A stretch of 46,052 nt of DNA from Bacteroidaceae bacterium (GCA_017427185.1 JAFRTJ010000045.1:1-46052); one strand, 5' to 3'. Counted from the first letter of the stretch, positions 16,385 to 24,720 are shown. Notes: a model not told the origin generated them from the sequence alone. Numbers and translations: made by a program.

Positions 16385-17095
16385 ATGGCAAAGTTTAAGA
16401 GAATCTTGCTCAAGTTGAGCGGCGAGAGCCTGTTAGGAGAACAGGGGTACGGAATTGACGTGAAGCGGCTGAATCAGTATGCCCAACAGGTCAAGGAAGT
16501 GGCAGAAATGGGTGTGCAGATCGGAATCGTGATAGGTGGCGGAAACATCTTTCGTGGCCTGACGGGTGCAGGAAAGGGTTTCGACCGCGTGAAGGGCGAC
16601 CAGATGGGCATGTGTGCTACGGTCATCAACTCCCTGGGATTGAGTAGCGCCCTGGATGCCATCGGGCAGAAGAATCGCGTGCTTACTGCCATCCGAATGG
16701 AACCTATTGGCGAGTTCTACAGCAAGTGGAAGGCGATTGATGCCATGAATAACGGCGAGGTGGTCATCATGGGTGCTGGAACGGGTTCTCCCTATTTCAC
16801 GACCGATACGGGTTCATCTCTTCGTGGCATAGAGATCGAAGCCGACGTGATGCTGAAGGGAACTCGCGTGGATGGCGTTTATACGGCTGATCCGGAGAAG
16901 GACCCCACTGCAACCAAGTTCCACGACATCACGTACGAGGAGGTGATAGCGCGTAACCTGAAGGTGATGGACATCTCAGCTACCGCGATGTGTATGCAGA
17001 ACAATCTGCCCATCTACGTGTTCAACATGGATGTCGTAGGCAATCTGAAGAAGGTGATCGAGGGCGAAGAGATCGGCACCCTGGTTCATAACTGA
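16385..17095 (+). CDS. pyrH: UMP kinase
   Basis: A 236-residue amino-acid-kinase-fold enzyme that phosphorylates UMP to UDP with ATP. Characteristic stretches are LKLSGESLLG at the N-terminus, GIVIGGGNIFRG near residue 50, GTGSPYFTTDTGSSLR around residue 135, and VDGVYTADPEKDP. Length and motifs are normal for bacterial PyrH. It ends the yraN-birA-pyrH group and is followed by a strong hairpin before the convergent operon. Confidence 0.97.
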   Translation: MAKFKRILLKLSGESLLGEQGYGIDVKRLNQYAQQVKEVAEMGVQIGIVIGGGNIFRGLTGAGKGFDRVKGDQMGMCATVINSLGLSSALDAIGQKNRVLTAIRMEPIGEFYSKWKAIDAMNNGEVVIMGAGTGSPYFTTDTGSSLRGIEIEADVMLKGTRVDGVYTADPEKDPTATKFHDITYEEVIARNLKVMDISATAMCMQNNLPIYVFNMDVVGNLKKVIEGEEIGTLVHN

Positions 17096-17104
17096 CAAAA
17101 AGAA

Positions 17105-17136
17105 CACTCCCTCGAGCCGCAAAGTTCGAGGGAGTG
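17105..17136. terminator. Hairpin between convergent pyrH and the beta-helix gene
   Basis: CACTCCCTCGA (17105-17115) and TCGAGGGAGTG (17126-17136) form a perfect 11-bp stem with a 10-base loop. It lies in the 69-base gap between two convergent operons and could end both. No clear T run follows on the plus strand; on the minus strand the sequence after the stem is TTCTTTTTGTCA, a better tail. Confidence 0.75.
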
Positions 17137-17164
17137 CTGTATCTGCGTCTTGCTGATGCGTCTG

Positions 17165-18349
17165 TCAGTTCTTGACGGATGCGTTCACTTTGGCGGTTCC
17201 GGACTTGGTGTAGGTTCCGTCGATCTTGATGCCGCGACTTCCGCTACCCGTATTGTAGACGGTAATCGTGCCGGCCGAGATGGTGAGGTTCCCATCCACC
17301 TTAATGCCCATGCAGCGGCTGTCGTTATCGTCGGCATCGGTATAGATGCGCCCAGAGGCGGTAATGGTCATCGTGGTGGTGTTGTCGTCCTCGTTGATGA
17401 ACATATTCCCGTTACAGGAGATTCCTTTCGATCCTGCTCCGCTGGCAACAATATTGAAAGTTCCGCCAGAGATGTGGATGTCTGTGTCGGACTTGATGCC
17501 TTTCGTGTCGTTGGAGGTTACAGCTATCGTGATGCTTCCGCCCTTGATGATGACCTCGCCATTATTCTCCACTACCTTGTTGACCTTTGCCTCAGCCTGG
17601 ATGCCGTCGCCCACCATTCCGCTGATGTTCAGGACGCCTCCGTTCATCTGGAAATACTGTTCGGCATGAATGGCGTCGCTTGCAGCCTTCGTGATGGTAA
17701 TGGTTCCGGTGGTCTTCTTCAACTGCATGTATTCGTTGGTGGCGATAGCATGTTTCGAGTTACCTGCCACGATGAGGGAGCCTCCACCAGAAATCTCCAG
17801 GTGTCCGTCGCAATATAGACAGGCTTTCTGGGTGCCGAGGGCTGCATCCTCGAGAGTATTGGTGGTTCCTTCCATCAGGATAAGGTCGGAGCGCTTGCCG
17901 CTCTCGATGTCGATGGCGGCTCCAGTCTTGGACGTAAGAGTGAGACCGTTGAGGATGAACTTGCACTTGTAGCTTCCGTTATAGGTAAGCGAACCGTTTG
18001 TGCTGGTGCCTGCGAGTACAAACTCCATCTCCTCGCTGGTGTTCGTGTTGTTGATGGTCACGTGGGCTCCGTTAGCCTCATAAGTTACGCCTTTTGCATG
18101 TCCGAGATCCACCTGGGCGTTGTTTCCGTCGTAGTTAATGTAGATAGTCTTCACAATGGTGATGCTGTCTACGTCGGACGTGTTGAAAGTCTCATCTCCG
18201 ATGGTGACCGTTTTCCCGGAATTGGAGTATGTCATCTCACCAATGGGCAGACGAGTGCTGTTGTCGTTTATCCAAACGCGAATGTTCTCTTGTGCCGATA
18301 TGACAGAACATAGAGACAGCAAGAGAAATGTTGCCTTGATTCTTTTCAT
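17165..18349 (-). CDS. Secreted carbohydrate-binding domain (Cthe_2159-type) beta-helix protein
   Basis: A 394-residue exported protein with signal peptide MKRIKATFLLLSLCSVISAQ. After a short N-terminal module with FNTSDVDSITIVK, residues from about 95 to the end form repeated strands of the form G-x-L-x-I-(S/T)-x-G, for example GHLEISGGGSLIVAG, GGVLNISGM, GSITIAV and NLTISAGTITVYN. This matches the Cthe_2159-like carbohydrate-binding domain, a right-handed parallel beta-helix that binds acidic polysaccharide and calcium. KGI repeats (TKGIKSDTD, SKGISCNGN, SRGIKIDG) recur every 40-60 residues. It is the last gene of the VTC-DUF4956 operon, 22 bases after the CTD protein. Families of this type often occur next to VTC and CotH genes. 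Confidence 0.82.
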   Translation of the reverse strand: MKRIKATFLLLSLCSVISAQENIRVWINDNSTRLPIGEMTYSNSGKTVTIGDETFNTSDVDSITIVKTIYINYDGNNAQVDLGHAKGVTYEANGAHVTINNTNTSEEMEFVLAGTSTNGSLTYNGSYKCKFILNGLTLTSKTGAAIDIESGKRSDLILMEGTTNTLEDAALGTQKACLYCDGHLEISGGGSLIVAGNSKHAIATNEYMQLKKTTGTITITKAASDAIHAEQYFQMNGGVLNISGMVGDGIQAEAKVNKVVENNGEVIIKGGSITIAVTSNDTKGIKSDTDIHISGGTFNIVASGAGSKGISCNGNMFINEDDNTTTMTITASGRIYTDADDNDSRCMGIKVDGNLTISAGTITVYNTGSGSRGIKIDGTYTKSGTAKVNASVKN

Positions 18350-18371
18350 AGTCTTGTCTGGAAAAACTTTC

Positions 18372-18821
18372 TTACTTGGTTATCTTGATGGTCTGGTCTC
18401 CCATGCTGATGACATAGAGGCCAGGTTTCAACCCGTTGAGGCTCACGTTGGATTTCTTCTCGATGTTGGCCATCCGAATAAGAGCGCCTGATGCGTTATA
18501 GACGCGCAAAGTTCCTTTACCGGAAACGGAAAGTTGCCCATTAAGGAATTTCAGATCGTCGGATTCCGTGGGTAGCGACTTGATGGCGGTCGGGTCTTGA
18601 GTGAACGTCATCTTCTGCATTTCCGAGAGAGGATAGGTATAGGTCTCGCCTGTGGTATAGACGACGGCATTTCCCTCCTCGAAGGTGATCTTCTGAACGG
18701 TGGAAAGCTCGATGCTTTGCTCTACATTATTATAAGCTACCGTCAAGTAGTTCAAATCATCAGCTGATGATGACAGACTTGCTGCCATCAGAACAGAGCC
18801 CAATAAAAATTTCTTGTTCAT
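18372..18821 (-). CDS. Small secreted protein with T9SS type A sorting domain
   Basis: A 149-residue protein. The start at 18821, MNKKFLLGSVLMAASLSSSA, gives a normal signal peptide; the 16 codons upstream are discarded. The N-terminal half carries VQKITFEE and PLSEMQKMTFTQ, echoing the SDVDSITI motif of the next protein. The last ~70 residues read as a T9SS type A C-terminal domain: LSVSGKGTLRVYNASGALI, then NVSLNGLKPGLYVISM and a final QTIKITK. Such domains direct export and surface attachment by the type IX system, whose parts porW and porX lie in this window. There is no large passenger, which is odd for a cargo protein. Confidence 0.75.
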   Translation of the reverse strand: MNKKFLLGSVLMAASLSSSADDLNYLTVAYNNVEQSIELSTVQKITFEEGNAVVYTTGETYTYPLSEMQKMTFTQDPTAIKSLPTESDDLKFLNGQLSVSGKGTLRVYNASGALIRMANIEKKSNVSLNGLKPGLYVISMGDQTIKITK

Positions 18822-18846
18822 TCTATTAAAGTTTGTTTGTTTTGTC

Positions 18847-19665
18847 TTAGAATTTATACTTGTATCCAATATTGACTACGTGCATCCGCTCGTGAATGCG
18901 GGTGTAGTTCTCGTCGTCGTCATGGATGTTGAAAGTCAACACGTAAGCCAGCGTCAGTTCGTTCTTCTTGTTGATCTTGTAGCCAGAACCGATGCCCAGA
19001 CGGACTTTCTCGAGGAGCATGTTGTCACCGATGGCGACGCTATTGTGAGCCTCTGCGTAGACGAAGGGGGAGAAGGCGCATCCCTTCTTGTCGTACTCGA
19101 ATTTCAAACGGCTGCGTAGCACCTGATCCGTATTGGGGGCAATCGTCTTGGTGCTGTATACGGTATCGTTGATTAAGCCCTGTTCCGTATATTTGGCATC
19201 CATCTCGATGTCTTCCCTGTCGACGTTTTTTTCTGTCCGATGGGTGAGCTGATAGCGCTCCCGCACGGAAATGCGGAGCCAGTTCCAGAGTTTCGTGGTT
19301 CCTGTTGCCTCAACGGAGAAGCGATGGCGCGGAGACCAGTAGCTATGGGTATAGCGGAAGCTTTCCAACTCGTTGTCTTCGTCGAAGACCTGCTTGGTGA
19401 TCTTGTCAGGCCGGTAGGCATAGAGGAAGTTGTAGGAAGCTCCCAGCTTCAAGTGTTTCATGGGCTTGTATTCGAGTCCTGTTCCTATGCTCCAGCGGTC
19501 TTTCTCCTGAGCGCGGAATTCAGTCTCCATGCCGACACTCCATTTCTTGTTGATGGACTTCTCGACACTCATTTCTGCCCATACGCCGAAATCGTCACTC
19601 CCTTCCGCCCAAGCCATCATGGGCATGAGTAGGGCCAAGAGTGATATGCATCTGATTTTTTTCAT
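18847..19665 (-). CDS. DUF2490 outer-membrane beta-barrel protein
   Basis: A 272-residue protein with signal peptide MKKIRCISLLALLMPMMAWA. The mature part shows alternating aromatic and polar residues in repeated beta strands (for example WSVGMETEFRAQ, WSIGTGLEYKPMKHLKLGASYNFLYAY, RFSVEATGTTKLWNWLRISVRERYQL), and it ends in VVNIGYKYKF with a terminal Phe, as for beta-barrel outer-membrane proteins. This fits the DUF2490 family. It precedes the CTD protein by 25 bases and follows the DUF4956 gene by 45 bases in the same operon. Its function is unknown; a pore or anchor for an exported polymer is a guess. Confidence 0.8.
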   Translation of the reverse strand: MKKIRCISLLALLMPMMAWAEGSDDFGVWAEMSVEKSINKKWSVGMETEFRAQEKDRWSIGTGLEYKPMKHLKLGASYNFLYAYRPDKITKQVFDEDNELESFRYTHSYWSPRHRFSVEATGTTKLWNWLRISVRERYQLTHRTEKNVDREDIEMDAKYTEQGLINDTVYSTKTIAPNTDQVLRSRLKFEYDKKGCAFSPFVYAEAHNSVAIGDNMLLEKVRLGIGSGYKINKKNELTLAYVLTFNIHDDDENYTRIHERMHVVNIGYKYKF

Positions 19666-19710
19666 ATAAGAGGATTTGCGATACTTTGATGTGATGTGGG
19701 AAACTGGTTC

Positions 19711-20376
19711 CTATGACTCGAGGAACTGCGTCTTGCGCACCTTGAACTGGTTGGATACGGAGTTGGATTTCTCGCCTGTGGGGGGATTGTAGTAAACCTT
19801 CAGCACGCAGGAGTCCTTCAGGAAATCGATTCCGCCCACATCCACGCTGGTGATGTCGAGTCCGGTACGTTTCTTCAGGTCCTCTATCATCTCGAAGTAT
19901 TTCTCTGGAGTGCAGAGGTCCACGCGGTCATACTGTACGTACTTGGAAGTCCTTACCTTGAGGCATTTCTCGCAAAGGTAAGTGATGAACACCACGATGA
20001 TGTCGGTCACGAGCAGAACTGCCACACGGCCGAAATCGAGATGGTCGTCGATACTGATGTCTGCCACAGCCGTGATAACTGAGAGGGAGATGATCAGGAA
20101 GAGATAGGTCATCTCGCGTACGGGCATGGCATCCGTGCGGAAACGCATGATGCTGAAGATACCGAACAGTCCGATACCGATACCCATCGTAGCCTTGGAT
20201 TTCAGGTCCATCATGAAGAACAGGAGGAAGAATACGGCTATGCTGGTGAGCATGTAGGTAAAGTAGAAGTCGCGGCGGCGGCTCTTCGGATAATACAGGA
20301 AATGGATGATGATGAAGTTCACCAAGACACAGATGAAAAGTCTGATAAGCATCTGCGTAAATTCAAATGAAATCAT
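19711..20376 (-). CDS. DUF4956 membrane protein
   Basis: A 221-residue protein with four to five hydrophobic helices in residues 8-135 and a soluble C-terminal part of about 85 residues. The motif GLFGIFSIMRFRTDAMPVREMTYLF is the hallmark of DUF4956. In many bacteria this family sits next to a VTC-domain polyphosphate polymerase-like gene, exactly as here (38 bases after it). The C-terminal soluble part (VDLCTPEKYFEMIEDLKKRTGLDITSVDVGG) resembles a small alpha/beta domain. It is probably the inner-membrane partner of the VTC protein; whether it carries the polymer or an ion is not known. Confidence 0.88.
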   Translation of the reverse strand: MISFEFTQMLIRLFICVLVNFIIIHFLYYPKSRRRDFYFTYMLTSIAVFFLLFFMMDLKSKATMGIGIGLFGIFSIMRFRTDAMPVREMTYLFLIISLSVITAVADISIDDHLDFGRVAVLLVTDIIVVFITYLCEKCLKVRTSKYVQYDRVDLCTPEKYFEMIEDLKKRTGLDITSVDVGGIDFLKDSCVLKVYYNPPTGEKSNSVSNQFKVRKTQFLES

Positions 20377-20414
20377 ATGTGCAATTCTTTTAAGTTATTT
20401 CCTTTCTTGTTTTG

Positions 20415-21242
20415 TCATTCGCCATCCACTCCGGCGTTGTCTGTCGAGGCCAGGCCGTTCTGGATCTTCATGATCTTGCGAAGCCTCTCCTTGAATCTGT
20501 TCTGGGGCAGCTGGGGATAGGTGAAAGCCGTTCCGATACAGTATTTCGAGAAGCCTGACTTCTTGATGCGCAACTTCTTCAGCATGGCCAGAATGGGCGA
20601 GGGGACAAGTCCGTCGCGTTTCAGCTCGATGATGACCACGTTGTCCAGCTTCATGGATTGGCCCGTCACGAGATTGTTGAACTGAAGGTCCATGTCGATG
20701 GTCAGGCGTTCCGTCTTGCCGAAATTGACCAGGGTGATGCGGTGGAAGCGGTTCTCGATGCGTTCCGTCAGGGTAGTGGCGTCGTAGCGGAGATGCTGCT
20801 GTAGGAACTGGTCGCATTCTGCCAGCTCGCTCTCTGCGCCTCCGAACTGTATGTCGTAGCGGGGATCCGTAGGGTCGAATCCGGGCATGTTCATGCGTTT
20901 CTTCTTGGTGCGCTTGTGGTTGTTCTTCGTCTTCACCTCCAGGAAGCTTTGTTTCGATTCCACATAGCAGCGGATGCGCAGCTTCTGGCGGTTGGCGTGA
21001 CCACATTGGTGGACGCGGAACATGTCGTAGTTGGGCGTGTCGAAGTAGACCGTATAGTAGTCCCCGATGCGTCGGCCGTCGATCTCCTGGGCGTAGTATT
21101 CAGGAGCGGCCATCTGGAGGAGCTCTATCAGCTTGGTGCGTGAAGTCACGAATTTCGTATCCGTTCGGTTCATCAAACGGATTTCCTTCATCTCATCCAA
21201 AGTGATGGGATTGAACCCTTTCAGTACTTCTTCTACGGTCAT
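20415..21242 (-). CDS. VTC-domain polyphosphate polymerase-like protein
   Basis: A 275-residue protein of the VTC domain family, the tunnel-shaped fold in which yeast Vtc4 makes polyphosphate from ATP. Seen motifs: MNRTDTKFV near residue 24, YYTVYFDTPNYDMF, KLRIRCYVES, and the ExK pair of FLEVKTKNNHKRTKKKR, with basic residues lining the expected tunnel. There is no SPX domain and no membrane segment, so it must rely on a partner, probably the DUF4956 protein encoded 38 bases later. It is the first gene of a five-gene operon with secreted and outer-membrane products. Enzyme activity is inferred from the family; some VTC-fold proteins may have other substrates. Confidence 0.88.
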   Translation of the reverse strand: MTVEEVLKGFNPITLDEMKEIRLMNRTDTKFVTSRTKLIELLQMAAPEYYAQEIDGRRIGDYYTVYFDTPNYDMFRVHQCGHANRQKLRIRCYVESKQSFLEVKTKNNHKRTKKKRMNMPGFDPTDPRYDIQFGGAESELAECDQFLQQHLRYDATTLTERIENRFHRITLVNFGKTERLTIDMDLQFNNLVTGQSMKLDNVVIIELKRDGLVPSPILAMLKKLRIKKSGFSKYCIGTAFTYPQLPQNRFKERLRKIMKIQNGLASTDNAGVDGE

Positions 21243-21303
21243 AGACGCTCAATATTCACATCAAAACAGGCTCTTTTCGCCTTAAGAATATAGTTTTCTC
21301 GTG

Positions 21304-21311
21304 CAAATATA
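21304..21311 (-). promoter_or_regulatory. -7 element for the VTC operon
   Basis: TATATTTG on the minus strand matches TAnnTTTG and lies about 60 bases upstream of the VTC start. I find no TTTG at the expected -33 position, so this may be a weaker or regulated promoter. Confidence 0.5.
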
Positions 21312-21341
21312 GGAAAAAAGTATCACTAATGGCATCTTTCC

Positions 21342-21373
21342 TTTGGATTTTTGGAAGATTTAATATACTTTTG
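21342..21373 (+). promoter_or_regulatory. Promoter for frr-rsgA
   Basis: TTTG at 21342-21345, a 20-base spacer and TACTTTTG at 21366-21373 make a full consensus promoter, about 47 bases ahead of the frr start. Confidence 0.7.
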
Positions 21374-21420
21374 TTGAAAATTTCGGAAAATTATTAAACG
21401 CAAATACAACATTCTGAACT

Positions 21421-21981
21421 ATGGTTGACGTAAATGAAATTCTGGCAGCAGCCGAGGAGAAAATGGAAGAGGCCGTGATGTATCTCGAGGATACACTTGC
21501 CCACATCCGTGCCGGCAAGGCAAATATTGCCATCCTGGACGGAATTCGAGTAGACAATTATGGAAGTAAGGTCCCCCTGAATAATGTTGCAGCCATCAAC
21601 ACGCCTGATGCCCGCACGATTGCCATCAAGCCTTGGGACAAGAGTATGTTCCGCGTCATAGAGAAAGCCATCATAGACAGCAATCTGGGTATCATGCCTG
21701 AGAATAACGGCGAGATTATCCGACTGGGCATTCCCCCTTTGACCGAGGAGCGCCGCAAGCAGCTGGTGAAGCAGTGCAGCAAGGAGGAGGAGCAGGCCAA
21801 AGTGAGTGTGCGTAACGCGCGGCGCGAAACTATCGACAAGCTGAAGAAGTCCATCAAGGAAGGCCTTTCCGAGGACAACGAGAAGGATGCTGAGGCTACC
21901 CTCCAGAAGAAGCACGACAAGTACATCAAGAAGATTGAGGAGCTGATGGCTGCAAAGCAGAAGGAGATCATGACCATCTGA
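21421..21981 (+). CDS. frr: Ribosome recycling factor
   Basis: A 186-residue protein that splits post-termination ribosomes with EF-G. It has the two-part RRF layout: the three-helix bundle at both ends ([21 protein letters not shown]; later [15 protein letters not shown]) and the beta domain between ([30 protein letters not shown]). Length is exactly that of the family. The stop TGA overlaps the rsgA ATG by one base (TGATG), coupling two ribosome-related genes. Confidence 0.98.
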   Translation: MVDVNEILAAAEEKMEEAVMYLEDTLAHIRAGKANIAILDGIRVDNYGSKVPLNNVAAINTPDARTIAIKPWDKSMFRVIEKAIIDSNLGIMPENNGEIIRLGIPPLTEERRKQLVKQCSKEEEQAKVSVRNARRETIDKLKKSIKEGLSEDNEKDAEATLQKKHDKYIKKIEELMAAKQKEIMTI

Positions 21982-22916
21982 TGCAGGGGCTTGTCGTCAA
22001 AAATACAGGAAGCTGGTACGTCGTCCGCACGGATGGGGGCCAGCTTTTTGATTGTAAGGTGAAGGGGAATTTCCGCCTGAAGGACATCCGGAGCACGAAT
22101 CCGGTGGCGGTGGGGGATTATGTGACCATCATTCCTGGGGCAGACGGAGTCACGGCCCTCATAGACGACATTCAGGACCGGAAGAACTACATCATCCGAA
22201 AGGCTTCCAACCTGAGCAAGCAGAGCCACATCATAGCCGCCAATGTCGATCTGGCGGTCCTGATCGTCACCATTTCCCATCCGGAGACCAGCACCACCTT
22301 CATCGACCGCTTCCTGGCCTCAGCCGAAGCCTATCGGGTGCCCGTTCTGCTTATTTTTAATAAGGTGGACCTGTACGGCGAGGATGACCTCCGCTATCTC
22401 GAAGGCATGATGTATCTCTACGAGTCCATCGGCTACAAATGCCTGTCCTGCAGCGCCACACGAGGGGACGGGATGGAGGAGATAAGGAGCGCGTTTGCGC
22501 AGAAGACCGTCCTTCTGAGCGGAAACAGCGGAGTGGGGAAGAGCACCCTCCTCAACCTGCTGGTGCCAGAGGCTGGCGCGCGGACGGCTGAGATTAGCGA
22601 TGTACACGATATGGGCATGCACACCACCACCTTCTCGGAGATGTACGACCTGCCCGACGGCGGTGCCATCATCGACACGCCCGGCATCAAAGGCTTCGGA
22701 ACCTTCAATATCGAGCCGGAGGAGGTGACACACTATTTCCGCGAGATTTTCCAGACAGGCCGCGAGTGCCGCTTTGGCAACTGCACGCATACCCATGAGC
22801 CTGGCTGTGCCGTTCTGCAGGCGGTCGAGGACCATCGTATCGCCCAGAGCCGATATGCCAGCTACCTCTCGATGCTGAAGGACAAGGATGAGAGCAAGTA
22901 CCGGAAAGGATATTAA
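21981..22916 (+). CDS. rsgA: Ribosome small-subunit-dependent GTPase RsgA
   Basis: A 311-residue circularly permuted GTPase that checks late 30S assembly. The order is an N-terminal OB-fold (residues 1-75), then G4 (FNKVDLYG), G5, G1 ([12 protein letters not shown] near residue 172), the switch with HTTTF, and G3 ([10 protein letters not shown]), then a C-terminal zinc knuckle with Cys and His residues in [14 protein letters not shown]. All motifs are intact. It is cotranscribed with frr. A repeat-rich stretch with a 17-bp hairpin follows its stop. Confidence 0.97.
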   Translation: MQGLVVKNTGSWYVVRTDGGQLFDCKVKGNFRLKDIRSTNPVAVGDYVTIIPGADGVTALIDDIQDRKNYIIRKASNLSKQSHIIAANVDLAVLIVTISHPETSTTFIDRFLASAEAYRVPVLLIFNKVDLYGEDDLRYLEGMMYLYESIGYKCLSCSATRGDGMEEIRSAFAQKTVLLSGNSGVGKSTLLNLLVPEAGARTAEISDVHDMGMHTTTFSEMYDLPDGGAIIDTPGIKGFGTFNIEPEEVTHYFREIFQTGRECRFGNCTHTHEPGCAVLQAVEDHRIAQSRYASYLSMLKDKDESKYRKGY

Positions 22917-22986
22917 GGAACGGAAGCAGTTAAGTATACAGTAGTTAAGTAGTTAAGTAGATATCGCTTCGCTCGTCCTTCGGACA

Positions 22987-23048
22987 GTAGTTAAGCCGAT
23001 AGTTCTGGAAGGCGGATTTCAACCATTCAAGACTATCGGCTTAACTAC
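22987..23048. terminator. 17-bp hairpin between convergent rsgA and phoA
   Basis: A perfect 17-bp inverted repeat (22987-23003 with 23032-23048, arms starting GTAGTTAAGCC) has a 28-base loop. Just before it, GTAGTTAAGTAGTTAAGTAG-type pentamer-like repeats (22938-22960 region) share the arm sequence. There is no T run, so it may be a structural intergenic repeat that also blocks read-through between the convergent genes. Confidence 0.7.
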
Positions 23049-23065
23049 ATAACCATTTAACTGCC

Positions 23066-23104
23066 AAATGGTAAATGGTAAATGTTCAGATGGTAAATGT
23101 TCAG
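23066..23104. repeat. ATGGTAA heptamer repeats near the phoA 3' end
   Basis: ATGGTAA occurs in tandem (about 23068-23081) and again inside two near-identical copies of GATGGTAAATGTTCA-type sequence up to 23105. This is the reverse complement of the CATTTAC repeat at 96-159. It lies directly downstream of the phoA stop. Confidence 0.8.
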
Positions 23105-23110
23105 ATGCAG

Positions 23111-24532
23111 TTATCTAACCTTCCAACCGGTTGCTTTAGCGATCCGAAGAGGAACTTCCGTGTTGTCCATGCGACCTGTGAAGTTCTCGGCGCCAGCTCC
23201 GATGGCAAAGACGGGGACGTATCCGCCGCTGTGGCTACCGCTTGTCCAGCCAACTAGGGCAACTTCCGACATGATGTGCTTCACGGCCGTAGCCAGCTCG
23301 TCGTCCTTCTGGTAGAGCGTCTTGTCGTCCTTTCCCTTGCCGGCCATGATGTTCTGGAAGGCGTTCTCGAGTCGCTTGTTCTGCTCGTCGCTGAGTTTGA
23401 TCTGTTCCCAAAGGCCGAAGTTGTCGGTCAGATATTTCTTTACGAGATCCCAGCTGTACTTCTCGCCGTATTTCTGGTGCATCTTGTGCAGGTCGGAGCC
23501 CAGCTTGTTCACGCTGATCTGCTGGTGGCGCAGCTGGTCGAGGTGCAGCTCATAGGGGCCGCGTCCCAGGGAGATGCCTCCCGTCTCGTGGTCGGCTGTC
23601 ACTACGATGAGCGTCTCGTCGGGGTGCTGCTCGTAGAACTCGTAGGCGACCTTGACAGCTTCGTCCATATCGATGGTCTCCTGGATGACGGCTTTCGCAT
23701 CGTTTGCGTGGCACACCCAGTCGATTTTGCCGCCCTCGACCATCAGGAAGAATCCGTTCTTCTCGGCCTGTTTCTTGGTCAGGAAGTTGATGGCGGCGCG
23801 TGTGATCTCAGTCAAAGTCATGTCGCCCTTCTGGCGGTCGATGGCGTAGGGGATGCTTCCGCGGTCGATCTTGCTGGCCTCTTCGGTCTGCAGCAGGATC
23901 ATCTTGTCGGCCTTCTTGCATTTCTTCTGATACTCCTTGTATCCGCGGGCGATGGTGTAGCCTGCACTCTGGCACTGGGCGTACAGGTCGGGTCCTCCCT
24001 CTGTGGGGTTCTTGGGTTTGAGCAGGTCGGAACCGCCGAAGAAGTCGAACTTCGACTCGATCATCTGCAAGCCGACCTTATAGTACTCGCTGCGGTTGGG
24101 CACATGGGCGTAGAAGGACGCTGGGGTGGCGTGGTCCACGCTCACGCTGGTGGTGATGCCGACTGCTGCGCCTGCATCCTGAGCCCAGACGGCGACGCTC
24201 TGGACGGCTTCCTTCTTGTCGGCCTTCATGCCCAGGGTACCGTTTACCGTCTTGTGGCCGGTGGCCAAGGCGGTTCCTCCAGCAGCCGAGTCCGTCACGC
24301 CCGAGTTGGCGCTGTGGGTGGTGGCTACGCCTGCAAAGGGAAAGCTGGGGAAGCACATGTCCACCGTTCCTATCCTGCCCTCGAGGGCGCCCAGATAGGT
24401 TTCCGATACGTTCACTTGGTTCACTCCCATTCCGTCGCCGATGAAGTAGAACACGTACTTAGCCTGTCCCTCGGCCATTATGCTCAGGGCCATCAGGAAG
24501 AGGCCTACGAGCGCAGTAAATCTGTATTTCAT
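23111..24532 (-). CDS. phoA: Alkaline phosphatase, exported
   Basis: A 473-residue periplasmic phosphomonoesterase with signal peptide MKYRFTALVGLFLMALSIMA. Metal and nucleophile motifs are present: YFIGDGMG (first aspartate), VTDSAAGGTALATG with the catalytic serine, VEGGKIDWVCHAND, VTADHETGG and SGSHSGGYVPVFA. The motif set is that of the PhoA-type alkaline phosphatase family. Length is normal. It releases phosphate from organic esters and may be induced by phosphate shortage, but I see no Pho-box. A consensus promoter is 30 bases upstream. The gene stands alone. Confidence 0.95.
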   Translation of the reverse strand: MKYRFTALVGLFLMALSIMAEGQAKYVFYFIGDGMGVNQVNVSETYLGALEGRIGTVDMCFPSFPFAGVATTHSANSGVTDSAAGGTALATGHKTVNGTLGMKADKKEAVQSVAVWAQDAGAAVGITTSVSVDHATPASFYAHVPNRSEYYKVGLQMIESKFDFFGGSDLLKPKNPTEGGPDLYAQCQSAGYTIARGYKEYQKKCKKADKMILLQTEEASKIDRGSIPYAIDRQKGDMTLTEITRAAINFLTKKQAEKNGFFLMVEGGKIDWVCHANDAKAVIQETIDMDEAVKVAYEFYEQHPDETLIVVTADHETGGISLGRGPYELHLDQLRHQQISVNKLGSDLHKMHQKYGEKYSWDLVKKYLTDNFGLWEQIKLSDEQNKRLENAFQNIMAGKGKDDKTLYQKDDELATAVKHIMSEVALVGWTSGSHSGGYVPVFAIGAGAENFTGRMDNTEVPLRIAKATGWKVR

Positions 24533-24561
24533 ATTTCCGTTAAAAATTAGTTTTCTGGGTA

Positions 24562-24592
24562 CAAAGTTAGTGAAAAAAATGGAAGTGGCAAA
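24562..24592 (-). promoter_or_regulatory. Promoter for phoA
   Basis: On the minus strand TTTG (24589-24592), a 19-base spacer and TAACTTTG (24562-24569) match the consensus exactly, about 30 bases before the phoA start. Confidence 0.75.
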
Positions 24593-24630
24593 ACAATCCC
24601 CCCTTTTTTTCTAGGAAGAAAAAACCGGAG

Positions 24631-24720
24631 TGGTCGGGTGGCTCGGAGTGGTCGGACTACTCGGAAGATTCGGATTACTCGGACTACTCGGATGACTTGG
24701 AAGATTCTGAGGATTTGGGG
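24631..24720. repeat. 9-bp degenerate tandem repeat, about 10 units
   Basis: Ten consecutive 9-base units with consensus close to TACTCGGAN (for example TACTCGGAC, TACTCGGAT, GATTCGGAT, GACTTGGAA). Because 9 is a multiple of three, one forward frame reads Ser-Asp-Tyr/Ser-Glu-Asp triplets and one reverse frame reads x-x-Pro triplets. Neither frame has a convincing start, so I treat it as a non-coding or decayed repeat in the phoA upstream gap. Confidence 0.75.

Noticed and set aside
23276..24550. 424-aa plus-strand ORF opposite phoA
   Set aside because: Antisense shadow; PhoA motifs are complete on the minus strand.
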